Assembly: GCA_001801665.1 (NCBI GenBank)
Contig: MGYH01000004.1
Span: forward strand, 1 to 23,669
Origin: Gammaproteobacteria bacterium RIFCSPHIGHO2_12_FULL_45_12
GTDB lineage: Bacteria; Pseudomonadota; Gammaproteobacteria; DSM-16500
Direction: 5' to 3'
DNA length: 23,669 nucleotides
Positions 8,013 to 14,897 of the stretch are shown here, piece after piece. The position numbers were made by a program, and so were the translations under genes. Each line of letters starts with the position of its first letter. Position 1 is the stretch's first letter. The notes under the pieces were generated by a model, which saw only the letters and a list, made by a program, of their open reading frames with translations, made no database searches and had not been told where the DNA came from.

Positions 8013-9371
8013 ATGACGCAATCCTCTAGGCAGAGACAATTTTTTGGGACAGACGGTATCCGTGGTCGTGTGGGTATCTGGCCAATTACGCCTGAGTTTG
8101 TTTTGAAGTTAGGTTGGGCGGTCGGAAAAGTTTTGGCGCGGCAGGGTAATGGCAAGGTATTGATTGGCAAGGATACCCGAATTTCAGGCTATATGTTTGA
8201 ATCGGTGTTAGAGTCTGGTTTGTCTGCCGCTGGCATTGATACCCATTTATTAGGCCCCATGCCAACACCGGCCATTGCGTATTTAACGCGTACGCTCCGA
8301 GCGCAGGCGGGCATTGTGATCAGTGCCTCACACAATCCTTACTTCGATAATGGCATTAAGTTTTTTTCGGCGCAGGGCACGAAACTGGCTGATGAGATTG
8401 AGCTTGCTATTGAAGAACAACTGGAACAAGTCATGACAACGGTTGATTCGGCGGCGTTAGGGAAGGCGATTCGTGTGGTGGATGCGCCTGGTCGTTACAT
8501 TGAGTTTTGTAAGAGCACCGTTTCCTCAGATGTGACCTTAAATGGTTTGAAAATTGTCGTTGATTGCGCGAATGGCGCAGCTTATCACATTGCGCCAAAT
8601 GTCTTTCGGGAACTGGGTGCGGATGTGTATGAACTGGGTGTTGAGCCAAATGGTTTGAACATTAATTTAAACTGTGGTGCAAACCATCCGGAAACGGTGA
8701 AACAGGCTGTTTTGGAGCAACAAGCAGATTTGGGCATTTCGCTTGATGGCGATGGCGATCGTGTGGTGATGGTGGATCATCATGGCCATATTCTGGATGG
8801 CGATGATTTGCTTTATATCATTGCAAAGCACAAGGCGTCACGTGGGAGCTTGCTGGGCGGTGTGGTCGGTACGGTCATGTCGAATCTTGGTTTAGAGAAA
8901 GCACTGCAGCAGCTTGGACTCGAATTGGTGCGTGTGCCTGTGGGCGATCGTTACATTTTGCGTGAACTCATGTCGCGGCACTGGAATTTAGGCGGAGAGC
9001 CGTCAGGGCATATTGTCTGTTTGGGGGCGACTTCAACGGGTGATGGCATTGTGACTGCTTTGCAAGTATTGGCCGCCATGCGCTGCCAGCGTATGCCTCT
9101 GGCAGAGATACGGGTGGGCATTGACAAGTACCCACAAGTTTTGGTGAATGTGGGCACAGGACAAGGACAAGCGGGCAAGTCGCTTGAAAGCCCTGGAATT
9201 AAACAGGCGGTCGCCGAAGTGGAAGCGGAATTGGGTGGTCGGGGCAGGGTATTGTTACGTTGTTCAGGTACGGAGCCCTTGATTAGAATTATGGTTGAGG
9301 GTGAGGATGAGCAGCGTGTTCGTACTTATGCAAACCAGTTAGCGCAAGTGCTTAAGTCAGAAATTGGCTAG
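8013..9371 (+). CDS. glmM: GlmM, phosphoglucosamine mutase
   Basis: Converts glucosamine-6-phosphate to glucosamine-1-phosphate for UDP-GlcNAc, peptidoglycan and LPS synthesis. It is 452 residues from ATG at 8013. An ATG at 7992 overlaps ftsH, adds seven residues and has GGGAG 12 nt upstream; neither start has an ideal ribosome site. The N-terminal FFGTDGIRGRVG is typical. The phosphoserine loop GIVISASHNP has catalytic S106, the metal loop is LDGDGDR, and the C-terminal phosphate-binding loop is RCSGTEPLIR. It follows ftsH directly; folP, which lies between them in E. coli, is missing here. Confidence 0.97.
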   Translation: MTQSSRQRQFFGTDGIRGRVGIWPITPEFVLKLGWAVGKVLARQGNGKVLIGKDTRISGYMFESVLESGLSAAGIDTHLLGPMPTPAIAYLTRTLRAQAGIVISASHNPYFDNGIKFFSAQGTKLADEIELAIEEQLEQVMTTVDSAALGKAIRVVDAPGRYIEFCKSTVSSDVTLNGLKIVVDCANGAAYHIAPNVFRELGADVYELGVEPNGLNINLNCGANHPETVKQAVLEQQADLGISLDGDGDRVVMVDHHGHILDGDDLLYIIAKHKASRGSLLGGVVGTVMSNLGLEKALQQLGLELVRVPVGDRYILRELMSRHWNLGGEPSGHIVCLGATSTGDGIVTALQVLAAMRCQRMPLAEIRVGIDKYPQVLVNVGTGQGQAGKSLESPGIKQAVAEVEAELGGRGRVLLRCSGTEPLIRIMVEGEDEQRVRTYANQLAQVLKSEIG

Positions 9372-9373
9372 GG

Positions 9374-9449
9374 CTCGCCGTCAATTAGCTTAATCCTATT
9401 TTAGTCAACTGTAGTTGGTTTAGGCGTTTTTTGCCGTAATCCACCAATT
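9374..9449 (+). repeat. REP-like dispersed repeat, copy 1
   Basis: This 76-nt element just after glmM resembles 13154-13230 over its full length, with several substitutions and one indel by eye. Its right half is a degenerate hairpin whose intact form is GGTGGATTA ... TAATCCACC. Here the left arm has decayed (TTGGTTTA). Confidence 0.8.
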
Positions 9450-9520
9450 TAAGTGCGCCATTATTTTATGGGTAAAGCGATAGCGCGAACCGTGCGATTT
9501 TTTGTCGTGTACAAACAGAA

Positions 9521-9562
9521 GCATAAAATAAAAGCCCTTGTTTTCCAGGGAAACAAGGGCTT
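9521..9562 (-). terminator. intrinsic terminator of the HU-family gene
   Basis: A perfect 12-bp stem (9532-9543 with 9551-9562) has a 7-nt loop. On the minus strand it is followed by TTTATTTTATGC, a U-rich tail. It lies 31 bp past the stop of the minus-strand HU gene. The plus strand lacks a T-run, so it mainly serves the HU gene, although the stem could also stop glmM transcripts. Confidence 0.85.
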
Positions 9563-9593
9563 CACTTACTCGCAAAACAAATAGAGGAGTCGA

Positions 9594-9998
9594 TTAAGAA
9601 ACCATTTCCTTTAGTTTCTTGAGAGGTTTGATTTTAACAGCTTTGTAGGCTGGTCTTGCCTTGATTGTGATGGCTTCGCCGGTGAAGGGATTAACGCCTT
9701 TGCGAGCAGGTCTTGCTGGCTTTTTCACAACGCTAATTTTCATCATGCCAGGCATCACAAATACGCCGGGGCCGCCCACTTTCACGTGTTTTTCAATCAC
9801 GTTGGTCAGGCAGTCAAGCACAGCAACAACGTCTTTCTTGTTAACCAGTGTGACATCGGTGATGGTTCTGATCATGTTTGTTTTAGTCAGAGGGTCTTTG
9901 ATGGACGGTAACTTCCTTGCTGCCGTGCTTGTTTTGGTGGCAGCAGATCTACCGTTTGCAGACTTCCCTTTCTTTTTCGTAGTTTTCTTTACGGCCAT
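9594..9998 (-). CDS. HU/IHF-family DNA-binding protein with lysine-rich N-terminus
   Basis: Nucleoid-associated DNA-bending protein of 134 residues, against about 90 for ordinary HU. Residues 1-35 form a basic, Lys/Ala/Thr-rich extension (MAVKKTTKKKGKS...). Residues 38-134 are an HU fold: helix pair, then the DNA-binding arm region with GVNPFTGEAITIKARPA, and the C-terminal KPLKKLKEMV. The arm carries the conserved NPxTGE Pro. The start ATG at 9998 has GAGGA upstream. The histone H1-like tail resembles extended HU proteins of several proteobacteria; a role in chromosome compaction is inference. Confidence 0.9.
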   Translation of the reverse strand: MAVKKTTKKKGKSANGRSAATKTSTAARKLPSIKDPLTKTNMIRTITDVTLVNKKDVVAVLDCLTNVIEKHVKVGGPGVFVMPGMMKISVVKKPARPARKGVNPFTGEAITIKARPAYKAVKIKPLKKLKEMVS

Positions 9999-10404
9999 GT
10001 TTATTCCTCAACTTAAGTAAAAAGACACTATTTACATTATCATTTTTTTAGAAATATGCGAGCGTTTTTTATGTAAAAATAGCTAAAAACAGGTAAAAAA
10101 CCATTTTTTAAGTGTCTTTTATTATAAAAAGCGGAATTTAAGACTAGACCAACACAACGATCAGGCGAAAATCACTCAAAAGCACTCAAAAGCACTTCAT
10201 CAGCATGGGTGCTTAATGAGAAAGTTTCTTCCTTTAAGCGGGGCGATCTGTCTGTCCGTCAGGCGGTGAGGGCAGGTCAGTTTCATTCATTCAGCCGTAC
10301 GGGTGGGCAAGTTGTCTTGGTGCGGATGCGTGCGGTTAGCGGGCAGTGAGATCCGCCTTTATTTTGCTCAAGATAAATAATCTCCGGAGACGGGACGCCA
10401 CCAC
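9999..10404. other. gene-free gap between the HU gene and rplM
   Basis: No convincing ORF is present. The HU-proximal part (10000-10140) is very A+T-rich and should hold the HU promoter. It includes an inverted pair, AAAAGACACT near 10020-10029 and AGTGTCTTTT at 10111-10120. Positions 10174-10198 hold a 10-bp tandem repeat (CACTCAAAAG, 2.5 copies). The remainder is mixed sequence in which I see no tmRNA, RNase P or SRP RNA signature. A small RNA cannot be excluded. Confidence 0.5.
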
Positions 10405-10433
10405 TTGCTTGTTTTAGCGGCTTCCTATACAAT
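10405..10433 (+). promoter_or_regulatory. sigma-70-type promoter of rplM
   Basis: TTGCTT (10405-10410), a 17-nt spacer, then TACAAT (10428-10433). This would give a leader of about 35 nt before the rplM ATG at 10475. Confidence 0.55.
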
Positions 10434-10474
10434 TCTGGCGCTTTTGGGGCTTTATTTATTCCATAGGATTAATG

Positions 10475-10912
10475 ATGAAAACGTATTTTGCAACGAATGA
10501 AAATAGAGAACACAAGTGGTATCTCGTTGATGCATCAGGCAAAGTGCTGGGCAGATTGGCCACTCAGATTGCCAAATATCTGCGTGGCAAGCACAAACCA
10601 GAGTATACGCCGCATGCGGATACCGGTGATTACATTGTCGTCATTAACGCTGACAAAGTGAAGGTGACGGGCGCGAAAGAACAAGACAAGAAATATTACC
10701 GCCATTCAGGGTATCCTGGCGGCATCAAGGAAATGACGCTTGAAAAGTTGCGCGCCAAGGATCCAGGACGAATTATCGAGCTCGCGGTAAAGGGCATGTT
10801 GCCTAGGAACCCGCTGGGCAGGGATATGTTACGCAAATTAAAGGTTTATGCCGGTACGGATCATCCGCATGCTGCGCAACAGCCTGTTGAGATTAACCTA
10901 GTTAAAGAATAA
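10475..10912 (+). CDS. rplM: 50S ribosomal protein L13
   Basis: Early-assembly 23S rRNA-binding protein of the large subunit, 145 residues (E. coli 142). Of two adjacent ATGs, the second (10475) is preferred: it gives MKTYFATN and places AGGA six nt upstream instead of three. Family blocks are visible: WYLVDASGKVLGRLAT, KYLRGKHKPEYTPHADTGDY, INADKVKVTG, AVKGMLPRNPLGRDML and LKVYAGTDHPHAAQQP. It is followed 12 nt later by rpsI, the usual L13-S9 operon. Confidence 0.97.
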   Translation: MKTYFATNENREHKWYLVDASGKVLGRLATQIAKYLRGKHKPEYTPHADTGDYIVVINADKVKVTGAKEQDKKYYRHSGYPGGIKEMTLEKLRAKDPGRIIELAVKGMLPRNPLGRDMLRKLKVYAGTDHPHAAQQPVEINLVKE

Positions 10913-10924
10913 TAGGACATGATG

Positions 10925-11371
10925 ATGGTAGCAAAAATGTTAAGTACGACTGGGCGTCGTAAAACTTCAACGGCCCGCGTTTTTTTGAAGAAAGGTAAAG
11001 GTGCAATTGTCATTAATGGCCGCACTCTGGAAGAATATTTTGGCCGTAAAACAGCCCGTATGATTGTTCGTCAGCCCTTGGAAGTGACTGACACGCAATT
11101 AAAATATGATTTTACGGTGACGGTGACAGGTGGCGGCACAAATGGCCAGGCCGGCGCTATTCGCCATGGCATTGCCAGAGCCTTGGTGAAGCAGGAAATT
11201 GCCGATGGCGCGGGTGAAGTGTTAGCGGAAGATGGTAGTTCGGAATCAGGTGGATTACAAAAGAAGGCACTTCGCCGCGCGGGTTATATGACAAGAGATG
11301 CAAGAGAAGTCGAGCGTAAAAAGGTGGGTAAACATAAAGCTCGTAAAGGTACGCAGTACTCCAAGCGATAA
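10925..11371 (+). CDS. rpsI: 30S ribosomal protein S9, with an internal insertion
   Basis: Small-subunit protein whose C-terminal tail reaches the P-site tRNA. Of three successive ATGs, the third (10925) has AGGA seven nt upstream and gives 148 residues. The N-terminus (TGRRKTSTARVFLKKGKG), the centre (GGGTNGQAGAIRHGIARAL) and the tail ending QYSKR are canonical. The family is usually about 130 residues. The excess lies at residues 89-112, where E. coli has a short MEYDESLRSE segment and this protein has an acidic, Gly/Ser-rich loop including EVLAEDGSSESGG. The frame is continuous on both sides, so this is an insertion and not a frameshift. Confidence 0.95.
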   Translation: MVAKMLSTTGRRKTSTARVFLKKGKGAIVINGRTLEEYFGRKTARMIVRQPLEVTDTQLKYDFTVTVTGGGTNGQAGAIRHGIARALVKQEIADGAGEVLAEDGSSESGGLQKKALRRAGYMTRDAREVERKKVGKHKARKGTQYSKR

Positions 11372-11392
11372 CCTGTATTGTGTTCATATCAC

Positions 11393-11463
11393 TGGGGGAT
11401 CGTCTAGCGGTAGGACTATGGACTCTGACTCCATCAACCTAGGTTCGAATCCTGGTCCCCCAG
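11393..11463 (+). tRNA. tRNA-Gln (anticodon CTG)
   Basis: A cloverleaf can be drawn by hand. The acceptor stem is TGGGGGA with TCCCCCA; the U1-A72 pair is typical of tRNA-Gln. The D stem is GTC/GAC. The anticodon stem ATGGA/TCCAT encloses loop CTCTGAC, giving anticodon CTG. The T arm is CTAGG-TTCGAAT-CCTGG. The discriminator is G, and the 3' CCA is not encoded (CTG follows). It lies 21 bp after rpsI, so it is probably cut out of the rplM-rpsI transcript. Confidence 0.95.
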
Positions 11464-11548
11464 CTGCCTTCCCATTTTGTTGGCAGTATGTAATCTGAAT
11501 TGAAACTGATCATTAAATATGACTATTACGGTCAAGGGGAGCGATGGC

Positions 11549-12205
11549 ATGGCTGTCATTACAAATAAAAGATCCGTCATGACGCTTTATTCTGGGGCAG
11601 TGGATATTAAAAGTCACCGGGTTCGCATTGTTTTGGCGGAAAAAGGCGTGTCTTTTGACGTGGTGAATGTGGAAGGTCATGCTAGGCCAGAAGACTTGGT
11701 GGAGCTTAATCCCTATGGCACGGTGCCGACTCTGATTGATCGCGAATTGGCCTTGTATGAGCCCAATATTATCACCGAATATTTGGACGAACGTTTTCCA
11801 CATCCACCCTTGATGCCGGTTTATCCAGTGGCGAGAGCGAAAGCGCGTTTAATTATCTATCGATTTGAGCGTGAGTGGGGCCCCTTGATTGCGAGGCTTG
11901 AAGCGAGTAAGGCAAGCGGGGAGGATGTTAAAGCTGAAATTAAAACCCTGACCAGTTTTCTGGTGCAACTGCTACCCTTATTTAATGCCTCGCCCTATTT
12001 TATGGGCGATGAATTTACGCTAGTGGACTGTTGTATTGCGCCTGTACTCTGGCGTTTACCATCGTGGGGTATTACACTGTCATCTGCCGACACAAAGGCC
12101 TTGGGAAAGTACACGGACAAAGTGTTTCAGCGTGACTCATTTCAGGCAAGTTTGACAGAAGCTGAACAGGAATTAAGAAGTTTAGCTGGAATGGAAACGA
12201 TTTAA
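11549..12205 (+). CDS. sspA: SspA, stringent starvation protein A
   Basis: GST-fold protein that binds RNA polymerase and alters promoter choice in starved or acid-stressed E. coli. It is 218 residues from ATG at 11549, chosen because AGGGGAG (11535-11541) precedes it and it gives MAVITNKRSVMTLYSG, as in E. coli. The N-terminal thioredoxin-like domain includes RIVLAEKGVSFDVV, LNPYGTVPTL and the invariant YLDERFPHPPLMPVYPV. The C-terminal helical domain ends FQRDSFQASLTEAEQELR. It heads sspAB behind the tRNA gene. Confidence 0.97.
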   Translation: MAVITNKRSVMTLYSGAVDIKSHRVRIVLAEKGVSFDVVNVEGHARPEDLVELNPYGTVPTLIDRELALYEPNIITEYLDERFPHPPLMPVYPVARAKARLIIYRFEREWGPLIARLEASKASGEDVKAEIKTLTSFLVQLLPLFNASPYFMGDEFTLVDCCIAPVLWRLPSWGITLSSADTKALGKYTDKVFQRDSFQASLTEAEQELRSLAGMETI

Positions 12206-12217
12206 GGGAGTTTTTAT

Positions 12218-12658
12218 ATGATATCCAATAGACCCTATCTTCTGCGCGCGTTTAATGAATGGATTGTTGACAGTAAATGCACCCCCATTTTAGTCATTGA
12301 TGCTAATCATCCGCAGTGTCATGTTCCTTTGGATCATGCTGAGGGTGGTGAAATTGTATTTAATGTTTCGTCATCTGCGGTGCGGGATTTAAATATCAAC
12401 AACGAGAACGTTCAGTTTAAAGCCTCCTTTTCAGGGGTAATTCACCTGATTATTGCACCAGTCAAAGCCATTTTGGCTCTGTATGCAGAAGAAAATGGCG
12501 AAGGTATTTTCTTTGACGCTGAAGATGATGATCAAGCCGGTGATGTGGTTGGTCTCAGAAGTATTGAAGGTTCCCTGTCCGGCATGCTTGATGCAAGTGT
12601 TGCATCAGGTGAGTTGGCGGAAACCAAGAGTAAGCCTTCCTTGAAGCTGGTTGAGTAA
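12218..12658 (+). CDS. sspB: SspB, ClpXP adaptor for ssrA-tagged proteins
   Basis: SspB tethers ssrA-tagged and other substrates to ClpXP. It is 146 residues. The N-terminal substrate-binding domain begins RPYLLRAFNEWIVDSKCTPILVID. It continues with the family block GEIVFNVSSSAVRDLNI and the SFSGVIHLIIAPVKAILALYAEENGEGIFF region. A flexible acidic linker leads to the short C-terminal tail SLKLVE, in the position of the ClpX-binding tail. AAGGGAG sits before the ATG, 12 nt after sspA. Confidence 0.96.
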   Translation: MISNRPYLLRAFNEWIVDSKCTPILVIDANHPQCHVPLDHAEGGEIVFNVSSSAVRDLNINNENVQFKASFSGVIHLIIAPVKAILALYAEENGEGIFFDAEDDDQAGDVVGLRSIEGSLSGMLDASVASGELAETKSKPSLKLVE

Positions 12659-12670
12659 GTATAGCAGAGA

Positions 12671-12955
12671 ACCTGGCGTAGGTTACAAAAATGAGCTGTC
12701 ATTCTGAGCAAAGCCCGTCATTCTGAGCGAAGCCCGTCATTCTGAGCGAAGCGAAGAATCTCCTAAAAACCACGAGATCCTTCGTCGCAAAAAACGCTCC
12801 TCAGCAACTGTCTTAAAAAATGAGAGAATCCGTTCGTTCTGAGGAGGTCACGTAGTGGCCGTCTCGAAGGACACTCTCTAAATGCCACTAATCCTTCGAG
12901 GCGCGCGTAGCACTCCTCAGCAACAGTTGCAACCAAAGCTAGGTTACCTGCTATA
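12671..12955 (-). repeat. composite dispersed repeat, long form
   Basis: Reading the minus strand, the element starts like the grpE-leader copy (12955-12924). It then has an extra module (12923-12803), then a 67-nt core (12802-12736) differing from the leader copy at one position. It ends in two further partial copies of the core edge. The motif CAGTTGC/CAACTGTTGC followed by TGAGGAG occurs at both ends of the extra module. No ORF is present. Confidence 0.85.
12698..12753 (+). repeat. three tandem 19-bp units within the composite repeat
   Basis: GTCATTCTGAGCRAAGCCC occurs at 12698-12716, 12717-12735 and (diverging at its last bases) 12736-12753. The units are directly adjacent without spacers, so this is not a CRISPR array. 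Confidence 0.9.
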
Positions 12956-13153
12956 AGCTACGATAGGTGACGAACGGAGGGCTCGCTCACAGGAGCCGCT
13001 TTACTTTTTCATGCCGAGGCCTGTGTTTACCGCGCCATTATAAGCGTTTCGTGATTGTCTTTTCTTTTCCAAAAGTGGTGTCATCCCCCCGTATCTTTTG
13101 GCCATGTCACCTTGGGACAAGCTTTTTTCAGATTCGTCATCCTTATGTTAGGT

Positions 13154-13230
13154 CTCGTCGTCAATTAGATTAATCATATTTTAGTCAACTGTAGGGTGGA
13201 TTAGGCGTTTTTGGCCGTAATCCACCAATT
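13154..13230 (+). repeat. REP-like dispersed repeat, copy 2
   Basis: A 77-nt relative of 9374-9449. Its right half, 13191-13228, is an intact hairpin unit (GGTGGATTA ... TAATCCACC, 9-bp outer stem plus GGC/GCC) and is identical to the reverse complement of 13327-13364. Confidence 0.85.
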
Positions 13231-13237
13231 GACTGAC

Positions 13238-13270
13238 ATTTCCACGATCTTTTTGGAAATTTTTTAATTT
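13238..13270 (+). terminator. terminator-like hairpin between the REP copies
   Basis: ATTTCCA (13238-13244) pairs with TGGAAAT (13254-13260) and is followed by TTTTTAATTT. The stem is only 7 bp and A+T-rich. It could end sspB transcripts, but it lies about 580 bp downstream. Confidence 0.4.
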
Positions 13271-13326
13271 TAAATCTATGAACTGTGTTATTCCCGCGGG
13301 AATGACACTTCAAAGCAAACATTCAT

Positions 13327-13364
13327 TTGGTGGATTACGGCCAAAAACGCCTAATCCACCCTAC
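13327..13364 (-). repeat. REP-like hairpin, copy 3, inverted
   Basis: 38 nt that are the exact reverse complement of 13191-13228, with 98 bp between the two. Together they form an inverted pair like a BIME or REPIN. No REP-associated transposase (RAYT) gene is in this window. Confidence 0.85.
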
Positions 13365-13406
13365 ATTGTCCGAAATTTATACTGACTTTTTTCGCGTTCG
13401 CCATCC

Positions 13407-14774
13407 TTATGTTAGAGAAAAGCTAGCGTTTTTTGGAGGTTGCTTTGGGTGCGATGACGGACTGTTTCCAAATAACGTAAATAAGGAGGAGTGCTGATCT
13501 GCACCAGGGGTATTGGAAGGTGGGTGGTGAGGTAGCTTGTTTCCCGATAAAGGGGAGGTGTCACCAGGACTGCTTGATGGTGAGAGGTCACCAGGACTGC
13601 TTTCTTCGCTTGAAGTGAAAGTTTCGATGGAGCTGCTGTCCTCACTGTCGGAAAATAGGGGGCCAGTCGGCCAAGTGGTGGATTTGATTAGGAGTAGATA
13701 GAGTTCCAACTTGAACTTTTCTCTCTCGTTTTTTGGGTTGGAATAATCTACAACACCCTCTAAATTATGTAAAAAACATCTGCTGGCTGCGTCGGTGATT
13801 GCCAATTTAACAGCCGGTGTAACGAGACTATCTGTAATGCTCCGTGCAAGCACTTTTGCGCTCTGAGCTTGAAGAAGGTCGAGATGGTGTTGTATTGCAA
13901 GGTAGGGATCGGAAACCAGACTCAAATTTTGCGTGTACTTTTCCCATCCACCGGTCCGGGTCGAATATTTAAGGGCAGTCTTCTCCGTCATTAATACAGT
14001 GAAACGGTTAGCCAGATGCTTCTGTGGTGGGTTCAATGTAGGATCGTAATGAATTAATTGATTCAGATTTTGTATGACAATGCTAGAAAAGAGCTGGAAA
14101 GATTTTTCTGCTGAAGGCGGGATATCTGAGTTTACCTCCAGAATATCTTTCATGATGCTTTCTATTCTTTTTGAGATGGGTTGTTCGTTAAGAATAGCCG
14201 TCTCGCCATTTTCATAGTCAATTCCGTCGATGCCAGCACAGGTAGCAACGGTGTTAAAGATAGCGATGAGGTCTGCTGTGACAAACTCAAGGCGGTCTGG
14301 ATTTTGAAAATAGGCACGGGATGTTTCAGGTGAAGGCCCATCAATTAGATAGAGTTGTGCAGGAAGACGGGATGAATTTGCGGGTAGGCTCAGGTACTGG
14401 GCGATTAGTGCTGTCAAAGCGCATCCATAAGAATAGCCAACAATCAAGTGGGGTACTTTGTCATGAGGAAAGATGGCTTGTATGTCAGCAGCAATCGCTT
14501 TGGCTTGATCTTGAAGGGAGTGGTGAAGCCTGTTACTAGAAAGGAATCGATTATCATGATATATGAAAATAGGCCGGTTGCTTTTGCATTGTTGCTGTAA
14601 AGCTTGTGCGAGAAGTGCTTGCTCACTACTGTGACCTAAAATGCCTGGAATAAGAAAAATGGGTGCCTGCTCATGCGTCATGGCGGGGAGAAAAGGGCAT
14701 TCTGTGTTAGTACTAAAATAAGGTGTCTGTGCAATTTTTGTTTTGCCAGGTGCTTGATATCTTATAAAAGGCAT
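13407..14774 (-). CDS. alpha/beta-hydrolase thioesterase with Ser-rich tail, next to the NRPS
   Basis: A 455-residue protein whose first ~310 residues resemble NRPS thioesterases. It has the oxyanion-side motif IFLIPG (39-44), nucleophile elbow GYSYG (113-117, S115), an acidic candidate D145 in LYLIDGP, and a His candidate at 296/297 in QHHLDLL. Likely role: release or editing of the thioester-bound product of the NRPS upstream in transcription. Type II thioesterases are about 240 residues, so roughly 200 are extra. Residues 371-455 are Ser/Pro-rich and probably disordered, with an acidic Ser stretch and a 9-residue tandem repeat (SSPGDLSPS/SSPGDTSPL). The start at 14774 has GGGGGAG six nt upstream; an internal ATG at 14681 lacks a ribosome site. 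Confidence 0.8.
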   Translation of the reverse strand: MPFIRYQAPGKTKIAQTPYFSTNTECPFLPAMTHEQAPIFLIPGILGHSSEQALLAQALQQQCKSNRPIFIYHDNRFLSSNRLHHSLQDQAKAIAADIQAIFPHDKVPHLIVGYSYGCALTALIAQYLSLPANSSRLPAQLYLIDGPSPETSRAYFQNPDRLEFVTADLIAIFNTVATCAGIDGIDYENGETAILNEQPISKRIESIMKDILEVNSDIPPSAEKSFQLFSSIVIQNLNQLIHYDPTLNPPQKHLANRFTVLMTEKTALKYSTRTGGWEKYTQNLSLVSDPYLAIQHHLDLLQAQSAKVLARSITDSLVTPAVKLAITDAASRCFLHNLEGVVDYSNPKNEREKFKLELYLLLIKSTTWPTGPLFSDSEDSSSIETFTSSEESSPGDLSPSSSPGDTSPLSGNKLPHHPPSNTPGADQHSSLFTLFGNSPSSHPKQPPKNASFSLT

Positions 14775-14868
14775 CGTTTACTCCCCCATGGAGAATTATT
14801 TTAATTATGGTGTTGTTACTAGTTTTTTTCTTGTACGGATAATAAATCATGCACCGACTACTTTGTCT

Positions 14869-14897
14869 ATTATACGCATCTATTGGGTCGAAGTCAT
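14869..14897 (-). promoter_or_regulatory. sigma-70-type promoter of the thioesterase gene
   Basis: On the minus strand, ATGACT (14897-14892), 17 nt, then TATAAT (14874-14869), in the 119-bp gap after the NRPS. The -35 overlaps the NRPS stop codon. The thioesterase may therefore be transcribed alone as well as from the NRPS. Confidence 0.5.

Larger units (their letters stand above)
12956..13406. other. gene-free region between sspB and the thioesterase gene
   Basis: No credible CDS. It holds two REP-like hairpins in inverted orientation and a terminator-like hairpin (listed separately). A 14-bp palindrome ATTCCCGCGGGAAT lies at 13290-13303. A roughly 31-bp imperfect direct repeat (13121-13151 and 13385-13415) has its second copy over the stop codon of the thioesterase gene. 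The plus-strand frame at 12967-13173 looks spurious. Confidence 0.6.

Noticed and set aside
9661..10020. 119-codon plus-strand ORF opposite the HU gene
   Set aside because: Antisense shadow of the lysine-rich HU gene, whose reverse complement naturally gives a hydrophobic Phe/Val-rich frame.
11464..11486. Hairpin CTGCC/GGCAG after the tRNA as a terminator
   Set aside because: Only a 5-bp stem and no T-run; insufficient for an intrinsic terminator.
12698..12753. Three tandem 19-bp units resembling a small CRISPR
   Set aside because: The units are directly adjacent with no spacers and belong to a dispersed repeat that also occurs near grpE.
12967..13173. 68-codon plus-strand ORF between the repeats
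   Set aside because: No ribosome site, no recognisable family pattern, and it runs into repeat sequence and the direct repeat; most likely spurious.
13407..14774. Possible frameshift pseudogene because of the unusual tail
   Set aside because: One uninterrupted frame with a strong ribosome site and all catalytic motif candidates; the tail repeat has a 27-bp period that keeps the frame.
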